From contig NC_083565.1 of NCBI RefSeq assembly GCF_019925205.1, positions 5,251,001-5,315,000 on the forward strand: 64,000 nucleotides of DNA, read 5' to 3'. This document shows, one piece after another, positions 1 through 12,554 of this stretch; positions within the stretch are counted from its first letter, which is position 1, and every line of letters begins with the position of its first letter. The translations under genes and the position numbers were made by a program. The notes under the pieces were generated by a model. It saw only the letters and a program-made list of their open reading frames with translations. It had not been told where the DNA came from and did no database searches. Origin of the DNA: Metopolophium dirhodum (Eukaryota > Arthropoda > Insecta > Hemiptera > Aphididae).

Positions 1-295
1 CTCTGAGTTATAGAATATTATATATAGCTGTTTCTTATAAACAAATCAAATAGTGCAATGACTGATGTGCTTGAGTTTATAGAAAGATGGGATTGGTTTT
101 TTGTAATCATAGTTTGATGACTTTTAAAGAAATTATAGGTATAGCGGGATATACAATTCAAAACAATCACAAATTAATGTATTATATTGTTGTACCAGAG
201 CCCTAATTAGGAATTTTGGGGCCCGGGGCCAATATGTTTTGGCGAGGCTCCTCAACTTAAATTATAAATTCAGTTTTTTTTTTTTGCTATATCGT

Positions 296-655
296 TTTAG
301 ATTCTGAGCAGAGCGATAAATGTATTGATTTTACAATGATTTGTGTTTTATTATTTTTGTGTCTGTCATCACCGTTTGGCCCGTTTGAGGCAGTAAAACT
401 GCTTCGATTTTCTTCAACCGTATTTTGTTCTAAAATCAAATCTAGTTGGTGTATTCGAGAGGTCAAAATGTAATATTCCCAATAGTTTTCAAAAGTTTCC
501 AATTATTTTAGTTTTTTTTTTCTATGAAAGTCAATAAAATTGTATTCGTTGGGTCGAAAAGTGCGACAATTTAACACAAGGATCCTAATATAATGTTACA
601 ATGGCATTTAAAAAATATTAAAAATCCATAGACACAACTTTGAAGTATTACTTTG
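296..655 (+). repeat. Interspersed repeat family R1, copy A (5' part only)
   Basis: Begins with the family's left end (TTTTAGATTCTGAG, then a GATAAATGTATTGATTTTAC-like stretch) and follows the long copies at 2133 and 5503 through the 'TGCTTCGATTTT' and 'AAAAATATTAAAAATCC' landmarks before similarity stops. The right half is missing, so this is a truncated copy. Short reading frames on the opposite strand here are shadows of the repeat. The 3' limit is approximate. Confidence 0.75.
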
Positions 656-1318
656 TGACTTGTGTCATCTAAAACTGCTACAGCATGCTCACAGACAACT
701 GCGAGTCAGGTAAGGCATTTAATATAAAATTTTTTATTGATTGCGGTTATTACATTTTATGTGTATTTTGCAATTATATTGTACGGTGTGTTTGATCAAA
801 TTCTCTAATATACGATCTCGAGAGCCCTCCGAACCACCTGAAGGTAATAGCGTAATTTTAGTACTTGCAGCTGGTATTATTCTCCAGCACTTATAAGTGT
901 ATACAGATACCTAATTTTAACAACCGATTTTAATATAACTATCGACAGGAGTCGTTTTTTTTTAATAATTATCGTATTTTTGCGTTATTACAATTATTTT
1001 ATTTTATTTGGTACAATGATGTGCGAGCATAACTTTGAATATCATTAAAAATCTTCACAAGCGTTTGTTGTTTTTGAGGTCGATGATGATGTTGTCATGT
1101 TGAAGCCCGCACCTAATTCATAGTGTAGCAATAACATTTAAAACATATTTACCCGCGGCGACTGCACAAATAAGATAACTCATTAAAAAGGGATTATCAA
1201 GTAGAATAAGTAGATGCTAAATGTGGAATTAAAATTGTTTGAAAAAAATTATTTTATTTTTCACAGATAAAAAGTTATTTTTTGCTAGATTTCCAAAACT
1301 GGAGAAGGCTAGGAGAAA
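656..1318. other. AT-rich intergenic stretch, nothing recognised
   Basis: No reading frame, RNA gene or repeat landmark seen. The same holds for positions 1-295, apart from a G/C-rich patch near 218-250. Confidence 0.5.
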
Positions 1319-1516
1319 CATTGGCTAGGAGAAGTGCAGTGAAGATTTTCAGAACTTTATCTCCAATCGTTAATTTACTACAAAGCTGTAAAGCCGAAAA
1401 ACATCAAAAAACGCCCAATAAAATTTGTTTTAACTTTTTTTAATGTTCTGTAGTGAATTAAGTAATTAACTATTAAATATAAAGTTCTGAAAATCTTCAC
1501 TGCATTTCTCCTAACC
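1319..1516. repeat. Inverted repeat with ~40-bp arms (MITE-like)
   Basis: The left arm (about 1319-1360) contains GCAGTGAAGATTTTCAGAAC and the right arm (about 1480-1516) carries its reverse complement. Flanking CTAGGAGAA/TTCTCCTA blocks are also paired. The spacer of about 120 bp is AT-rich with no coding. The structure fits a small foldback transposon or MITE, but no target duplication was identified. Confidence 0.6.
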
Positions 1517-1739
1517 AATTTTAATCTAACAAAACCCCAAACAACAAAATCCGCTCTCTGGTTTCGGATATCTATCTCACTAAATGAAAATGAAAATGAT
1601 TTTTTGTGGGGCTGTTCTCACCAACATTTTTCTGGATTCAAATTTGTATACCGCTTGGGTGTGATATTGGTTAATAAATTTCTAAAAATTAATCATCAAG
1701 AAAGTTTACATGCCGATCCCTGACTTGGCAAACATTTTT

Positions 1740-2130
1740 TCTACAAATTTCAAATGTGTACCATGTTTTTCAATGCATATTACATTATGTGTAGCTTTTT
1801 TTTCTAAAAAGTTCAAATTGGTACCTATTTTTTCTTTAAATATGTAGCTTTTTTTCTACACATTTATAATGTGTAGCATTTTTTCAATGCATTATATCTG
1901 TAGAAAAAATAGGTACCAATTTCAACTTTTTAGAAAAAAAAAGGTACACATTGACATTTTTAATGTATAGAAAGAAGCTACACATTATGAATATATTATG
2001 TGTACCATGTTTTTCAATGCTTTACCTACATTATGTGTAGCCTTTTTTATCTAAAAATTTCAAATTGGTACCTATTTTTTCTATAGATTTTAAATGTGTA
2101 GCTTTTTTTTCTACACATTTAGAATGTGTG
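1740..2130. repeat. Mixed direct and inverted repeat block
   Basis: The motif series ATGTGTAGC...TTTTTTCTA...AATTGGTACCTATTTTTTCT occurs as direct copies near 1785-1845 and 2030-2085 and once inverted near 1900-1950. AAATGTGTAG/CTACACATTT pairs recur throughout. Together they make a low-complexity palindromic array immediately left of repeat copy B. Confidence 0.65.
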
Positions 2131-2132
2131 AC

Positions 2133-3600
2133 TTTTAGATTCTGAGTGAAACGATGAATGTATTGATTTTACAATGATGTGTGTTTTTTTTTATTTTTTT
2201 TTTATTTTTTTATTTTTGTGTCTGTGTACACGATAAGTAGTCGAAATAATGCTTCGATTTTCGACTTCAGTATCTTGTTCGATGGGAAAGTGAATATCGT
2301 TGGTGCATTGGGGAGGTCAAAATAATTTAATTTCCCAGTAGTTTTCAAAAGCGATGTGAAAAACAAAAGAAAAATTAAGGAAAAACGGGAATTTTTACGC
2401 AAAATCGATTTTTAACAAAATCGATTTTGGTTATTGGTGTAACTCTAAAACAAATGACCGTAGATGCATGAAATTTTCACTGGTTGTTTATATTAGCATT
2501 TTCTATACACCATAACATTTTCCAAATATTTTGACTCTTTTTGAGCTGTTTACAGCCATTGTCAGTTTTCAATTTTTTTAGTTTTTTTTTCTATAAATAT
2601 CAATAAAATTTTATCTATTGAGTAAAAAAGCTTGAAAATTTAATAGAAGGCTCCTAGTTTATTGTTTCAAAGGCAGATGAAAAAAATTAAAAATCCTTAG
2701 TCACAGTTTTTAATTATAAGCATTTAAAGTTCAAATTTTGACAAAATACGGAAAAATCACGAAAAATAGCAAATTATTTTGATGAGAATTCATAAAAATT
2801 TTTCTTTTTAAATCTAAGATTTGAAAATGTAATATAAGATTACTCATAAGTTTGTCTACCTTTATCAAAAAAAAAATGTCTAGAAGAAACTTAAATTAAA
2901 TTTTTATGAGCGTCTGAAATTTATATTTTTACAACATTTGATATTTACTCGATTTCTCATGTAACGATTTTTTTATTTTATTGTAATTAAAAAACGAATG
3001 ACTGTAGATACTTGAAAATTTCACTGAATGTTTATATTAGCATTTTCTATACACCATACAATTTTGAAAATATTTTGACTCTATTTGAGCTATTTACGGA
3101 CATTGTCAGTTTTCAATTTTTTTAGTTTTTTTTTCTATAAATATCAATAAATTTTTATTTGATGGGTAAAAAAGCGTGAAAATTTAATATTAGACTCCTG
3201 ATATATCGTTTTAATAGCAGTTGAAAAATATTAAAAATACATTTGCACAATTTTTTTTTATAAGCATTTAAAGTTCAAATTTTGACAACATTTATCAAAT
3301 TTATAATTTATTAATTATTTTGTGGTTAAAAATTTATAAAATGTTTAACTTTTATGGCTAAGGATTGAAAATTTAAAACAAGGCTCCACGTTAATAGGTT
3401 ATATATAAATTACTTTATTCACAATAATATCATCAAATATACTTGGTAATATCATAGGGTGACTGACCGTTTTCGCTCAGAATCGTTTTTCTTATACAAT
3501 GATATTATATCATTGAATTCAAATTTAACACCATCCATTACAGTGACCCACTTGTAACCTACCGTACAGCAGAGCGACATCCACTTATCCACCTTTTTTT
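2133..3600 (+). repeat. Interspersed repeat family R1, copy B (full length, ~1.47 kb)
   Basis: Left end TTTTAGATTCTGAGTGAAACG. The interior is AT-rich and non-coding and includes a self-similar middle, with two rounds of the 'TATTAGCATTTTCTATACACC...CAATTTTTTTAG' module near 2490 and 3035. Near the right side is CGCTCAGAATCG, the inverted counterpart of the left GATTCTGAG, followed by a conserved ~115-bp tail with CAGTGACCCACTTGTAACCT and CAGAGCGACATCCACTTA. There is no open reading frame, so it is non-autonomous. No clear target-site duplication was found, so the class is open. It lies downstream of TRIM37. Confidence 0.85.
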
Positions 3601-3625
3601 CAATGCATTTATTATGTTAATAAAC

Positions 3626-3744
3626 TTTAAGGTAAGCTTTGAAATATTTTAAGTACTTAAGAGGGGGGGAGGGCTTCTTAAATGGTTCACCTCGCATGCA
3701 GCAATACCACAAAAGAAAAAGGCCCCTCCTTGTATCCGCGCCTG
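3626..3744 (-). mobile_element. MITE fragment with CAGGCGCGGAT terminus
   Basis: Read on the minus strand, it starts CAGGCGCGGATACAAGG at 3744, identical to the start of the element at 40192. Further in it shares GTACTTAAAATATTTCAAAG with that copy. The far end merges into the end of R1 copy B, so it is a truncated or nested copy. Confidence 0.65.
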
Positions 3745-4307
3745 CATAACCATATAAACCTATTTGTAGACCGTAGTTTTAAATTTATCCAATCTTTGTA
3801 ATCTGAAACATTGCAAATATAAGATTACTAATATAAGTTTAGATAAGAAGAGTTAAGTAGTGTTCCACGATATTCATTGTTTATTCTAAACAAAAGGTAC
3901 ATGCAATTTTATTGTATGCTTAATTTAATATAAAGAAGCGTACAGAGGGCGGGGTTTCACACTAAAAAGGTAATAAGTGCCAGCTAGCAGCTAGTTTCTA
4001 TTACCTATTGTATGACAATAGTCCTGGACATTTTTACAATTAATATTATCTTAGCTTGAACATACAATTAGAGTAATTAATAGTTTTATTTGACAAAATA
4101 TGTTGTATTTACACTTTTCAATATAGTTAACGTTTTGATTAATCATATTACAATTTGAGGTAATTTATAAATAATAATTTTTTTACCAATAAATAATTTT
4201 AAATAATATAGGTAAGCGAGTAACTTACAAAATAATAAAAATAAAAATAAATTCTATTTTTCAAAATTTAAATAAACAAAAATATAAATATCTATTTAAC
4301 GAAACAC
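3745..4307. other. 3' flank of TRIM37
   Basis: AT-rich, no reading frame. Presumably it contains the TRIM37 3' UTR, read leftward from 4307, and the poly(A) site. Confidence 0.5.
4085..4090 (-). terminator. Candidate poly(A) signal for TRIM37
   Basis: TTTATT on the plus strand reads AATAAA on the minus strand, about 220 bases past the TRIM37 stop. Such hexamers are common by chance in DNA this AT-rich, so the assignment rests on position only. Confidence 0.3.
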
Positions 4308-7300
4308 TCATTCATCTCTGGTCAGATGATCAGGACATAATGACTCATTGTTGGGACTTTGTACTTCTTCAGCGGAAGAGCTCTGATTAGCTTCCCAGTT
4401 ATCTATATTAATTAAAATTAACATGTTAGTATACAAAAAATAAAAATACAATCAGAATCGATCAAAGTGATTTAAATATATTATTGACTTATTACTAAAA
4501 ATATATCGACATCATTCATCACAGTTTCATCAAAATTATTTATTAATAATAACAAAATAACTAAAAAGTTGGATTAGTTGGTGCAGCTCTTCTGTAGTAG
4601 TTGTAGTGGATATATTATATTTGTATAAAATAATTATAAATCATTGTGTACGAAAAATGATTCTGAGCGGAGACGTTGTCATACTTGTATAATCAATTTT
4701 TTTTTATAAAAATCTAAAATATCTCATGGTTATAAATAGCATGACTTTCCAGCGAACTTATTCTTTTTGATATAAGTAGAAAAGTTTTTAAGAACCTTCC
4801 ATTCCAATTTTTTATGTTAGCTTTAAAGTAAAAAACTTTAATGAATTTCTAACTAAAAATAATTTACAAAATTTGAAAAAATGATCATGGCTAACAATAG
4901 CTCAAGAATCAAAATTGTTTGAAAATATTACTTTATATAGAATAAATGGTAATTTAGACATTTGGTGAAAAATTTAAGTATCTAGGATTATTCGTTTTTG
5001 AATTACAACAAAATATCAAAAATTTGTTAAATTTACCAATGAAAATCCAAAATCATAAAAATTTTAAATTTAAAAACTCATAAAAAATTAATGTTATTTT
5101 CCGGTAAACTTTTTTTTTTTGTTTAAGGTAGGGACATTTGTGGGGAGTCTTCTATCAACATTTCTAATGTTAGTTATGAAAGTAAAACTTTTATACATTT
5201 TTAACTCAAAAATAGTTTGAACATTTTCGAAATTTTGATGAATTTTAACTTTAAATGCATATAAAAAATAAATGTGCCCATGTACTAACTAAATTCACTT
5301 TTCTACCAGAAAAGATACTGATCTCGAAAATCAGAGCATTTTTACTATTCAAAATGTTAGTGACTGACAGAAAAAAAAACATAATGTAAAATCAATACAT
5401 TATTTTGTTCAGCTAAGAATCTAAATGGTAATAGAAATATATAGATACATAATATAAGATTTAAAGATATCTGAATTATGATATGATTGATATTGTCACA
5501 TGATTTTCATATTCTGAGTGGAACGATGAATGCATTGATTATACAATGATGTGTGTTTTTTTTATTTATTTATTTTTGTGTCTGTGTACACGATAAGTAG
5601 TCGAAATAATGCTTCGATTTTCAACTTCAGTATTTTGTTCGATTAGAAAGTGAATATTATTGGTGCAATGGGTAGGTCAAAATTAAAATTCGCAGTAATT
5701 TTCAAAAGCGCCAAGAAAAACAAAAGAAAAATTAAGGAAAAACGGGAATTTTTACGCAAAATTGATTTTTCACAAAATCGACTTTGGTTTTTGGTGTAAC
5801 TTTAAAATAAATGACCATAGATACATGTAATTTTCACTGTTTGTTTATATTTGCATTTTCTATACACGAGAAAAAATTCAAAATATTTGGATTTATTTTG
5901 AACTGTTTACGGCCATTTTCAGTTTCTAATTTTATTAGTTTTTTTTCTATGAATGTTATTAAAACTTTATTTGTTGGGTAAAAAAGCTTGACAATTTAAT
6001 ACAAGGCTTCTATATTATATTGTTACAATGACATTTGAAAAATATTAAAAATCCTTAGTCACAGTTTTTATTTATAAGCCTTTAAAGTTCAAATCTTGAA
6101 AAAAAAACGGAAAAATCACGAAAATTACCAAATTATTTTTAGTTAAGAATTCATAAAATTGTTTGTTTTTAAATCTAAGGTACGGAAATAAAATACAAGA
6201 TTCCTTATAAGTGTGTCTACTTTTAGCAAAAAAAAGTCCTTAAGAAAGTCAAACTAAATTTTTATGAGCATTTGAAGTTCATATTTTTACAACATTTGAT
6301 ATTTACTCAATTTCTCATGTAACAATTTTCTTATTTTATTGTTATAAAAAACGAATGACTGTAGATACTTGACAATTTCATTGAATGTTTATATTAGCAT
6401 TTTCTATACACGATAAAATTTTGAAAATGATTTGACTCTTTTTGAGCTGTTTACGGATATTGTCAGTTTTCAATATTTTTAGTTTTTTTTTTTTTCTATA
6501 AATATTAATAACATTTGTTGGGTAAAAAAACGTGAAAATTTAATGCATGGCGCCTGATATATTGTTACAATAGCAGTTGAAAAATATTAAAAATACATAA
6601 GCACAATTTTTTTTATAAGCATTTCAAGTTTTGACAAAATTTAATAATTATTTTGTAGTTAAAAATGTATATAATGTTCAACTTTTATAGCTAAAATTAA
6701 AAACAAGGCTCCGTAAATAGGTTATATATTATAAATTACTTTATTCACAATAATATCATCAAAATATATACTTGGTAATATAATAGGCTGACTAACCGTT
6801 TTCGCTAAGAATCGTTTTTCTTATACAATGATATTAGATCATTGAATTCAAATTTAACACCATCCATTTACAGTGACCCACTTGTAACCTACTGTACAGC
6901 AGAGCGACATCCACTTACCCACCTTTTTAATACTGTATTGTCAGACTTTGTAAAAATCAAGCAACATAATTATTGGATAATAGAAAAATCAATTACCTAT
7001 ATAGGCGTTGTCTACAAAAACAGAATTGATTAAATCTTCAAGGCCATCAGATATATCTGACATATCTAAAAACCTTAAGATCAAAAACAAATATTAGTGT
7101 TTAATATAGTTGTGGTACAATTGTAAATATGATTTACCTATTTGTTAAATTTGTATTGGTTGTTTCTTGAGTTACAGGTTGTTCATTTTTCTGTAATCAT
7201 AATAAGTTTTTTCATAAAAATTAAAATCAATTATTGTTTTTACATTATTTACATTTAATATGGGGTTATGTAATCTACGAACTATCATAGTTTGGCGAGA

Positions 7301-10300
7301 CAAATCCTCAAGTCCATTTTCAGACATTCTTAGATTTATTGGATCTGATGAACTTGCCAACTCGCTAGAAGATTCTGAAACTTAAAACACACATTTTTGT
7401 AAAAAATATAACTTTAAGTAATTGAGTATTCGAAGGCAAGATTTGATATAGTAGCTACAGTACTAGATTTTATTTAGTCTGACATTTATATTTACTATCA
7501 GGAATATTAGATATACCTGTATCAAATTTTAATACTTGTATTTTTTTTACTTATTGTGTTATTGTATCAAAGATACAGTAAATACATAGTTTATTGTATC
7601 TAAATACTTTTTTCTTTAATGTATCTGGTATTCAGGTACCTATATTTTTAATTAATTTTTTTTTGCATAAAGATAATAGACACAAATAAGGTTATTTTTG
7701 TATTTAAAATTAACAAAAATAATTATTCATTTATTCAAGTCTTCAAAATTATTAAAAAATATATCTCGTAACTTACATACTCATTGCAGAATAAGAACGT
7801 ACCTTGTCGCACCGGTGGCAGACTAGTTCCATCCTGAAACTTTGTCATGCTTTTTCATATAACAGTATTTTTGAAATGCAATGCAGCCGACCAGTATACA
7901 ATAAACCTGTTTTGGTCCGCCCCCTTTGTACGTTCTTATTCCACGCCGAGTAAAGAGACAGTAACTTTTCAAAAATGCTGATGTTAAATATATCTAATAT
8001 TTTGTATCTAGATACTTTCATCCAAGTTGAATCCCATTCCTGATTATAGTAGTATTGAAAATAACTTTGAAGAAGACCATTGACAATATATTATCAAAAT
8101 ATCAGACTAAATAAAACATAATTATTATACACAATACCACAGCTTTGCCATTAAATGATAATATTTTGTATACTTATATATAAAAAATATTACACAAGAA
8201 TTTGATTAACAAGTTATAAATATGCTAAATGTATTAATTTAATTATTTAGTCTATTAAATTATAAAAAAATGTCTAATTTTTTTCAATATTATTAAATTA
8301 AGTTGGCATGTAAATGATTATTCAAATTAGTAATTACTAGCTCTTAAATGAATCAAACTGTGTTCAAAAACATTACAGAATTTGACAGTACAAATATTAA
8401 TAATAACTGGAAATTTGACTACCTGGTTGAGAATTACGCATAGCATTTTCCAATTTTTTCAAGCGAAATCTATTAGTCAAAATAATAAATAATTTAAGCA
8501 ATAATTAGAAAAATTAATTATTATTAAAAATTGGGTTAGTAAACCATTAATCAAATAAAACAATTTAAATTACTTTGCTTCAGTTATTTCATATTGAATT
8601 TTATTAACCATTTGTGAATTTTCAGAAGCTCCTAATAAAAAAATGAAAACCAAACCATTACAATTTGTTGACTCAAAAATCAACTATTGAATGTGTAAAA
8701 TGTTGTAAATTAAATAGTACCCACTTAATTTGTTAGGTGAACTTAATTGACTTTCTCCCACTTTTCTTAAACAATTTTCCAAACGAAAATCTGAAATATA
8801 ATAATTTTTGTAAAATTCTAAATACAAATGAAATTTAGACACAAAAATAAACAAACCCGATGGACTTGTATGTTCATTATCCAGAATGATGCTGTTGACA
8901 TTATTCCCATGCATAGGACTGGGTCTATCCGGGTTCTAAAAACCAAACAAAAACCATAAAATTGTAATAATAACAATAATAAGTTTTATATGCTGGGATT
9001 TGAATAGCAACAAATTATTTACATCTGATTCTTCAAAAAGACGACTAAGTCTCTCAAACATAGACTGGGCAGTTTCGCCTTGAAAACGATTTTGGAATTC
9101 ATTATCATATAGAGTTTGTATTGATAATGGCGGATGTACCCTATTAGAAGCAGTTTCACATGATGCTCCTTGAACTTCTTGGTCTTTGATTGGACTCCTG
9201 AGATGTCTACATCAAATATTTATTTTATTAGTTAATAATTATAACAAATTTATCTGGAATTTGGAAAGCAAAATGTATTTTAATACAAACTATCAGTGTT
9301 CATACTTAAGAGTGGGAAGGGGTGTTCAACATAGATAATATAATATACTAATATATATATATTATCTATGGTGTTCAACCTCTCTCACTATTGGATTTTT
9401 TTTTAAATAAATACCACAGTTGAAAATGTTTATGTATGTTACTGCTATCCTTACCCAGTTGCTTCTGCACACTCAAATTCATCCAACAATGATTGTATTT
9501 TAATTTTAAGCTTTTTTTTTGGACTCGGAATTTCTCTACTAATAGGTTTAACTTTAGCAGGGATTTTCTATACAAAAAAAAAAAAAAAATGTTTAAAAAT
9601 AGCAAAATATTTCAATAAAATATTAATAAATATTTTAAATGCTAAAATATTAGTTACAAAATCAGTGAAAAATACCTGTTTCAATTCTTCAAATTGCTGT
9701 AAGAGTGCAGATCTCTCAAGTTCTAATTTAGACAAATACCATTGTTGTTCTCTACATTTTTGATAGTAAGTAGGTGGTCGAACACCAAATCTGTTTACAA
9801 ATAATAATAACAATAATAATAATGGTGATAATATTGAAAAATAAAAATAAATCATTAAAATTACTGACTTTAAATTTAATGTATCTTGATGTAAAAATCC
9901 TTCATTAATTAATAAATCAAGTCTAAAAAATCTATTGTATCCCCAACATTCACCAATTTCAAAATCTGATGTGAATTCTCTAAGCACATTTTTAGATTTA
10001 TCGTTGAGTTTTTCATCTAGTTGATTAACCATTTCAATACGATAATCATATCTAAAAAAAAAATTAATATTCATAATGGAAATAGTTTAATTCTGAAGCA
10101 AAATGGGTTAACAGAATATATTCAACTTTATGTTCTTAGAGACTTAACTGTAAAATATTAAAATAAACAACTAACCTAGATACTCCAACTGGCCCAGAAG
10201 TTAGCTCTAAAAACACTGATAAATATCGATCTCTCACAATACCATTACCATTGGGATATACTTTAAGTCTCCAACTGACACCATTGCAATCAATCGGAAG

Positions 10301-12554
10301 TGAATAGATAGGTTCAGACTGAATCATTTTATCAGTAAACGATTTAATTATCAAGTTACCTCCTTCAAACTTTGGTATAATTTCGCTAATTATTAAAAAT
10401 AAATATTTATTTTTATTCTTTTCTAGTATTAAATTAATTTACCTATGGAAATCTGGATACACAGACATAAGGATTGTAAATGGTTTATCTTCCATGGCAG
10501 AAATAGTTCTTTTTAATCTTGGAGCGTTATTAATTAATTGCGACATTGGCATACGAGATACTTCAAGATCACAATCATGCAAAAATTCCTCTATTTGTTC
10601 AGAATCGTTGACCAGATGATTTTTTTGAGTTAATAAAGTAGTAAGTTTGTTATTCAGCTCTTTTTCTAAGTCAATCATCATACACTCCACAGCTGTGCGT
10701 ATTTCTCGAACTTTTTGCTCTTTGGCTTGTTGTACTAGTTTAATATTTTTATCCTAGAAAATACATTGATTAATTAAATTAATGGAAGTTTTTCTTTCAT
10801 AAATATATTATTATTGAATTCTTCTATGATTGTGGTGATAGAGTACTTTATTTTTATATAATATATTGTTGATATTAGTTAAGACATATTATAAATATTA
10901 CTGAGCTACTGATTTTTTGGACGAAATAGACAGATTTCATAAAGTGAATATCTTGGGTTTAAAACAATAGAAAAATTGATTTAATTTAGTTTATTCACTA
11001 TGAATTATATTTTAACAGTTAGACAATTTTACATAAATAAATCCTATAGTTATGTTTTAATATAGTACCCTAAAAATAATATAAAGTATATAATATTAAT
11101 ATATATATTTAGAAAAAATACTCAGTGTGTTTTAAAGGTTAATTTATTAGTATAGAAATCTAAGTAGAGCTTTGAATTAAAAAATATCAGACACACGCCT
11201 ATAAAATAAATTTTAGTTTTTAACTGTATTTACTAGTCACATTAAAATACATACGATTTCCTTAATGTCTTTCTTAATCAATTCTTCTTTTGTTTTGAGG
11301 TTATCACAACTCTCACCCAACTGTGCTATTGTTTCATTATAAATGTCTTCAACAGGTCGGAATGAATGACCATTATGGGCTGAATCGTCAAATAGAGCAC
11401 ATCGATGACAGATAGTTGTATTGCAAGACATGCAGAATACAGACAATTGTTCGTTATGAGTTTCACATCTAATATAAAATAAAATAAAAATTTCAAATCA
11501 TTTTGTATAGGTGATTAAAAAATATTTTTGTTGATTACCTTTGTTCTTGGCTCTGCCTTATACTTCCTATATTGACAGTACTGTTCAAACAGTCAAGTTG
11601 ATCGGATAAATCTTCAACCCATCTACAGTTGACAATTTCGTGTAAATGTAATGTAGCTCTACAGTGTGGACATTGAGATCGTTGTTCAGTAAGCCATCGG
11701 CGCATACAAGAATAACAGCATAATTTTGAACAATGTGGACACAAATGTGCATCTTGTATTTTCTCCATACAAATAAAACATTTGAATGTTTCGAGTAGAG
11801 TCTTGAATAAAAATTATTTTTGTGGTTAGATAATTAATAATTACCTAATAATGTACTTTAAATCATTGAAGCATTAATTTTATTAAACATTAATTATGAT
11901 GTGTATAAACTATAAAGGAATAGATTTTAATTCCATTGAGTATCTACAGTCAGTATCCCTTTTCTTTAAACAGATTTAAATATTTGAATAAATATTCAAA
12001 TTCTGTCAGCAAATTAGACTGACCCGTCTACACTTAGTAATAGCATAATATATAATGAACAATTTTTATATTCCTATAAATTAAAAAGCCTGACAGTCAA
12101 ATCAATAGATTGATATTTTATATTCACTTTCGGTTTTATCCTAATTCTAGACAAACATAAATATCAAGATAAATATATAGTTTTAAAATAAACACACTAC
12201 CTAGTAAATAATGAAATTGGTCAGTGAATATTCGGATAAGTAGGGATAGAAAAAATGAATAATCAACTTATTTTTGTTTTAAAGTCAGTTTAGAAACCAA
12301 AGTATTTATTAATTACCTACTTAAAGTTTAGGTGCTTAGATTAAAAATATTACTATGGATTAGGTTAGGTTATAACTCGTTATGAGGTATGCAAGATGGA
12401 CTGAATGACCCACAAACGAAATAAATAATAAATTCTATTCAAAAATGAAACTCTTTTCGGGTACCTACCAAAATACCTAGATAAAGTAAAGTGAAATAAC
12501 AAGTTAAATTAATATACATACCTGTAAATATTCCGGATTGGGTGCCACAGCCAT
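4308..12554 (-). CDS. TRIM37: TRIM37-like E3 ubiquitin ligase (RING / B-box / coiled coil / MATH)
   Basis: Seen: 17 coding exons joined at GT/AG sites with consistent phase: 12554-12522, 11801-11539, 11468-11255, 10753-10443, 10385-10176, 10051-9869, 9790-9676, 9567-9455, 9206-9023, 8935-8857, 8790-8725, 8631-8574, 8469-8423, 7374-7253, 7190-7138, 7073-6997, 4402-4308. That is 2223 nt, 740 aa plus TGA. The RING domain spans residues 19-58 (C19, C22, C32, C35, C40, C43, C55, C58). The B-box ligands are C100, H103, C111, C114, C119, C122, H130 and H133. A coiled-coil region follows (about 140-265), then a MATH domain (about 284-415, with WRLKVYPNGNG and GECWGYNRFFRLDLL). Known: TRIM37 is a ubiquitin ligase linked in vertebrates to centrosome control, peroxisome import and histone H2A ubiquitination; RING and MATH closely match the vertebrate protein. 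The tail after about residue 443 is short, poorly conserved and split over small exons; vertebrate TRIM37 is about 960 aa. The start ATG follows CCGAA and fits exon 2 in phase. Least certain junctions: exons 10-13 and the acceptor of exon 16. Confidence 0.93.
4655..5425 (-). repeat. R1-related repeat, copy C, inside TRIM37 intron 16
   Basis: Starts with ATGATTCTGAGCGGAGACG and ends with AAAATCAATACATTATTTTG...AAGAATCTAAA, the reverse complement of the R1 left end. It is diverged and only about 770 bp, so internally deleted or from a shorter subfamily. Orientation is opposite to copy D next to it. Confidence 0.7.
5503..6928 (+). repeat. R1 repeat, copy D (full length), inside TRIM37 intron 16
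   Basis: Follows copy B almost landmark for landmark, from ATTCTGAGTGGAACGATGAA to the tail CAGAGCGACATCCACTTACC. The short reading frame at 6842-7033 is repeat tail running on into the antisense of exon 16, not a gene. With copy C it fills most of the 2.6-kb last intron. Confidence 0.85.

Noticed and set aside
9375..9605. Minus-strand frame over TRIM37 exon 8
   Set aside because: Different phase from the exon and continues into introns; shadow of a real exon.
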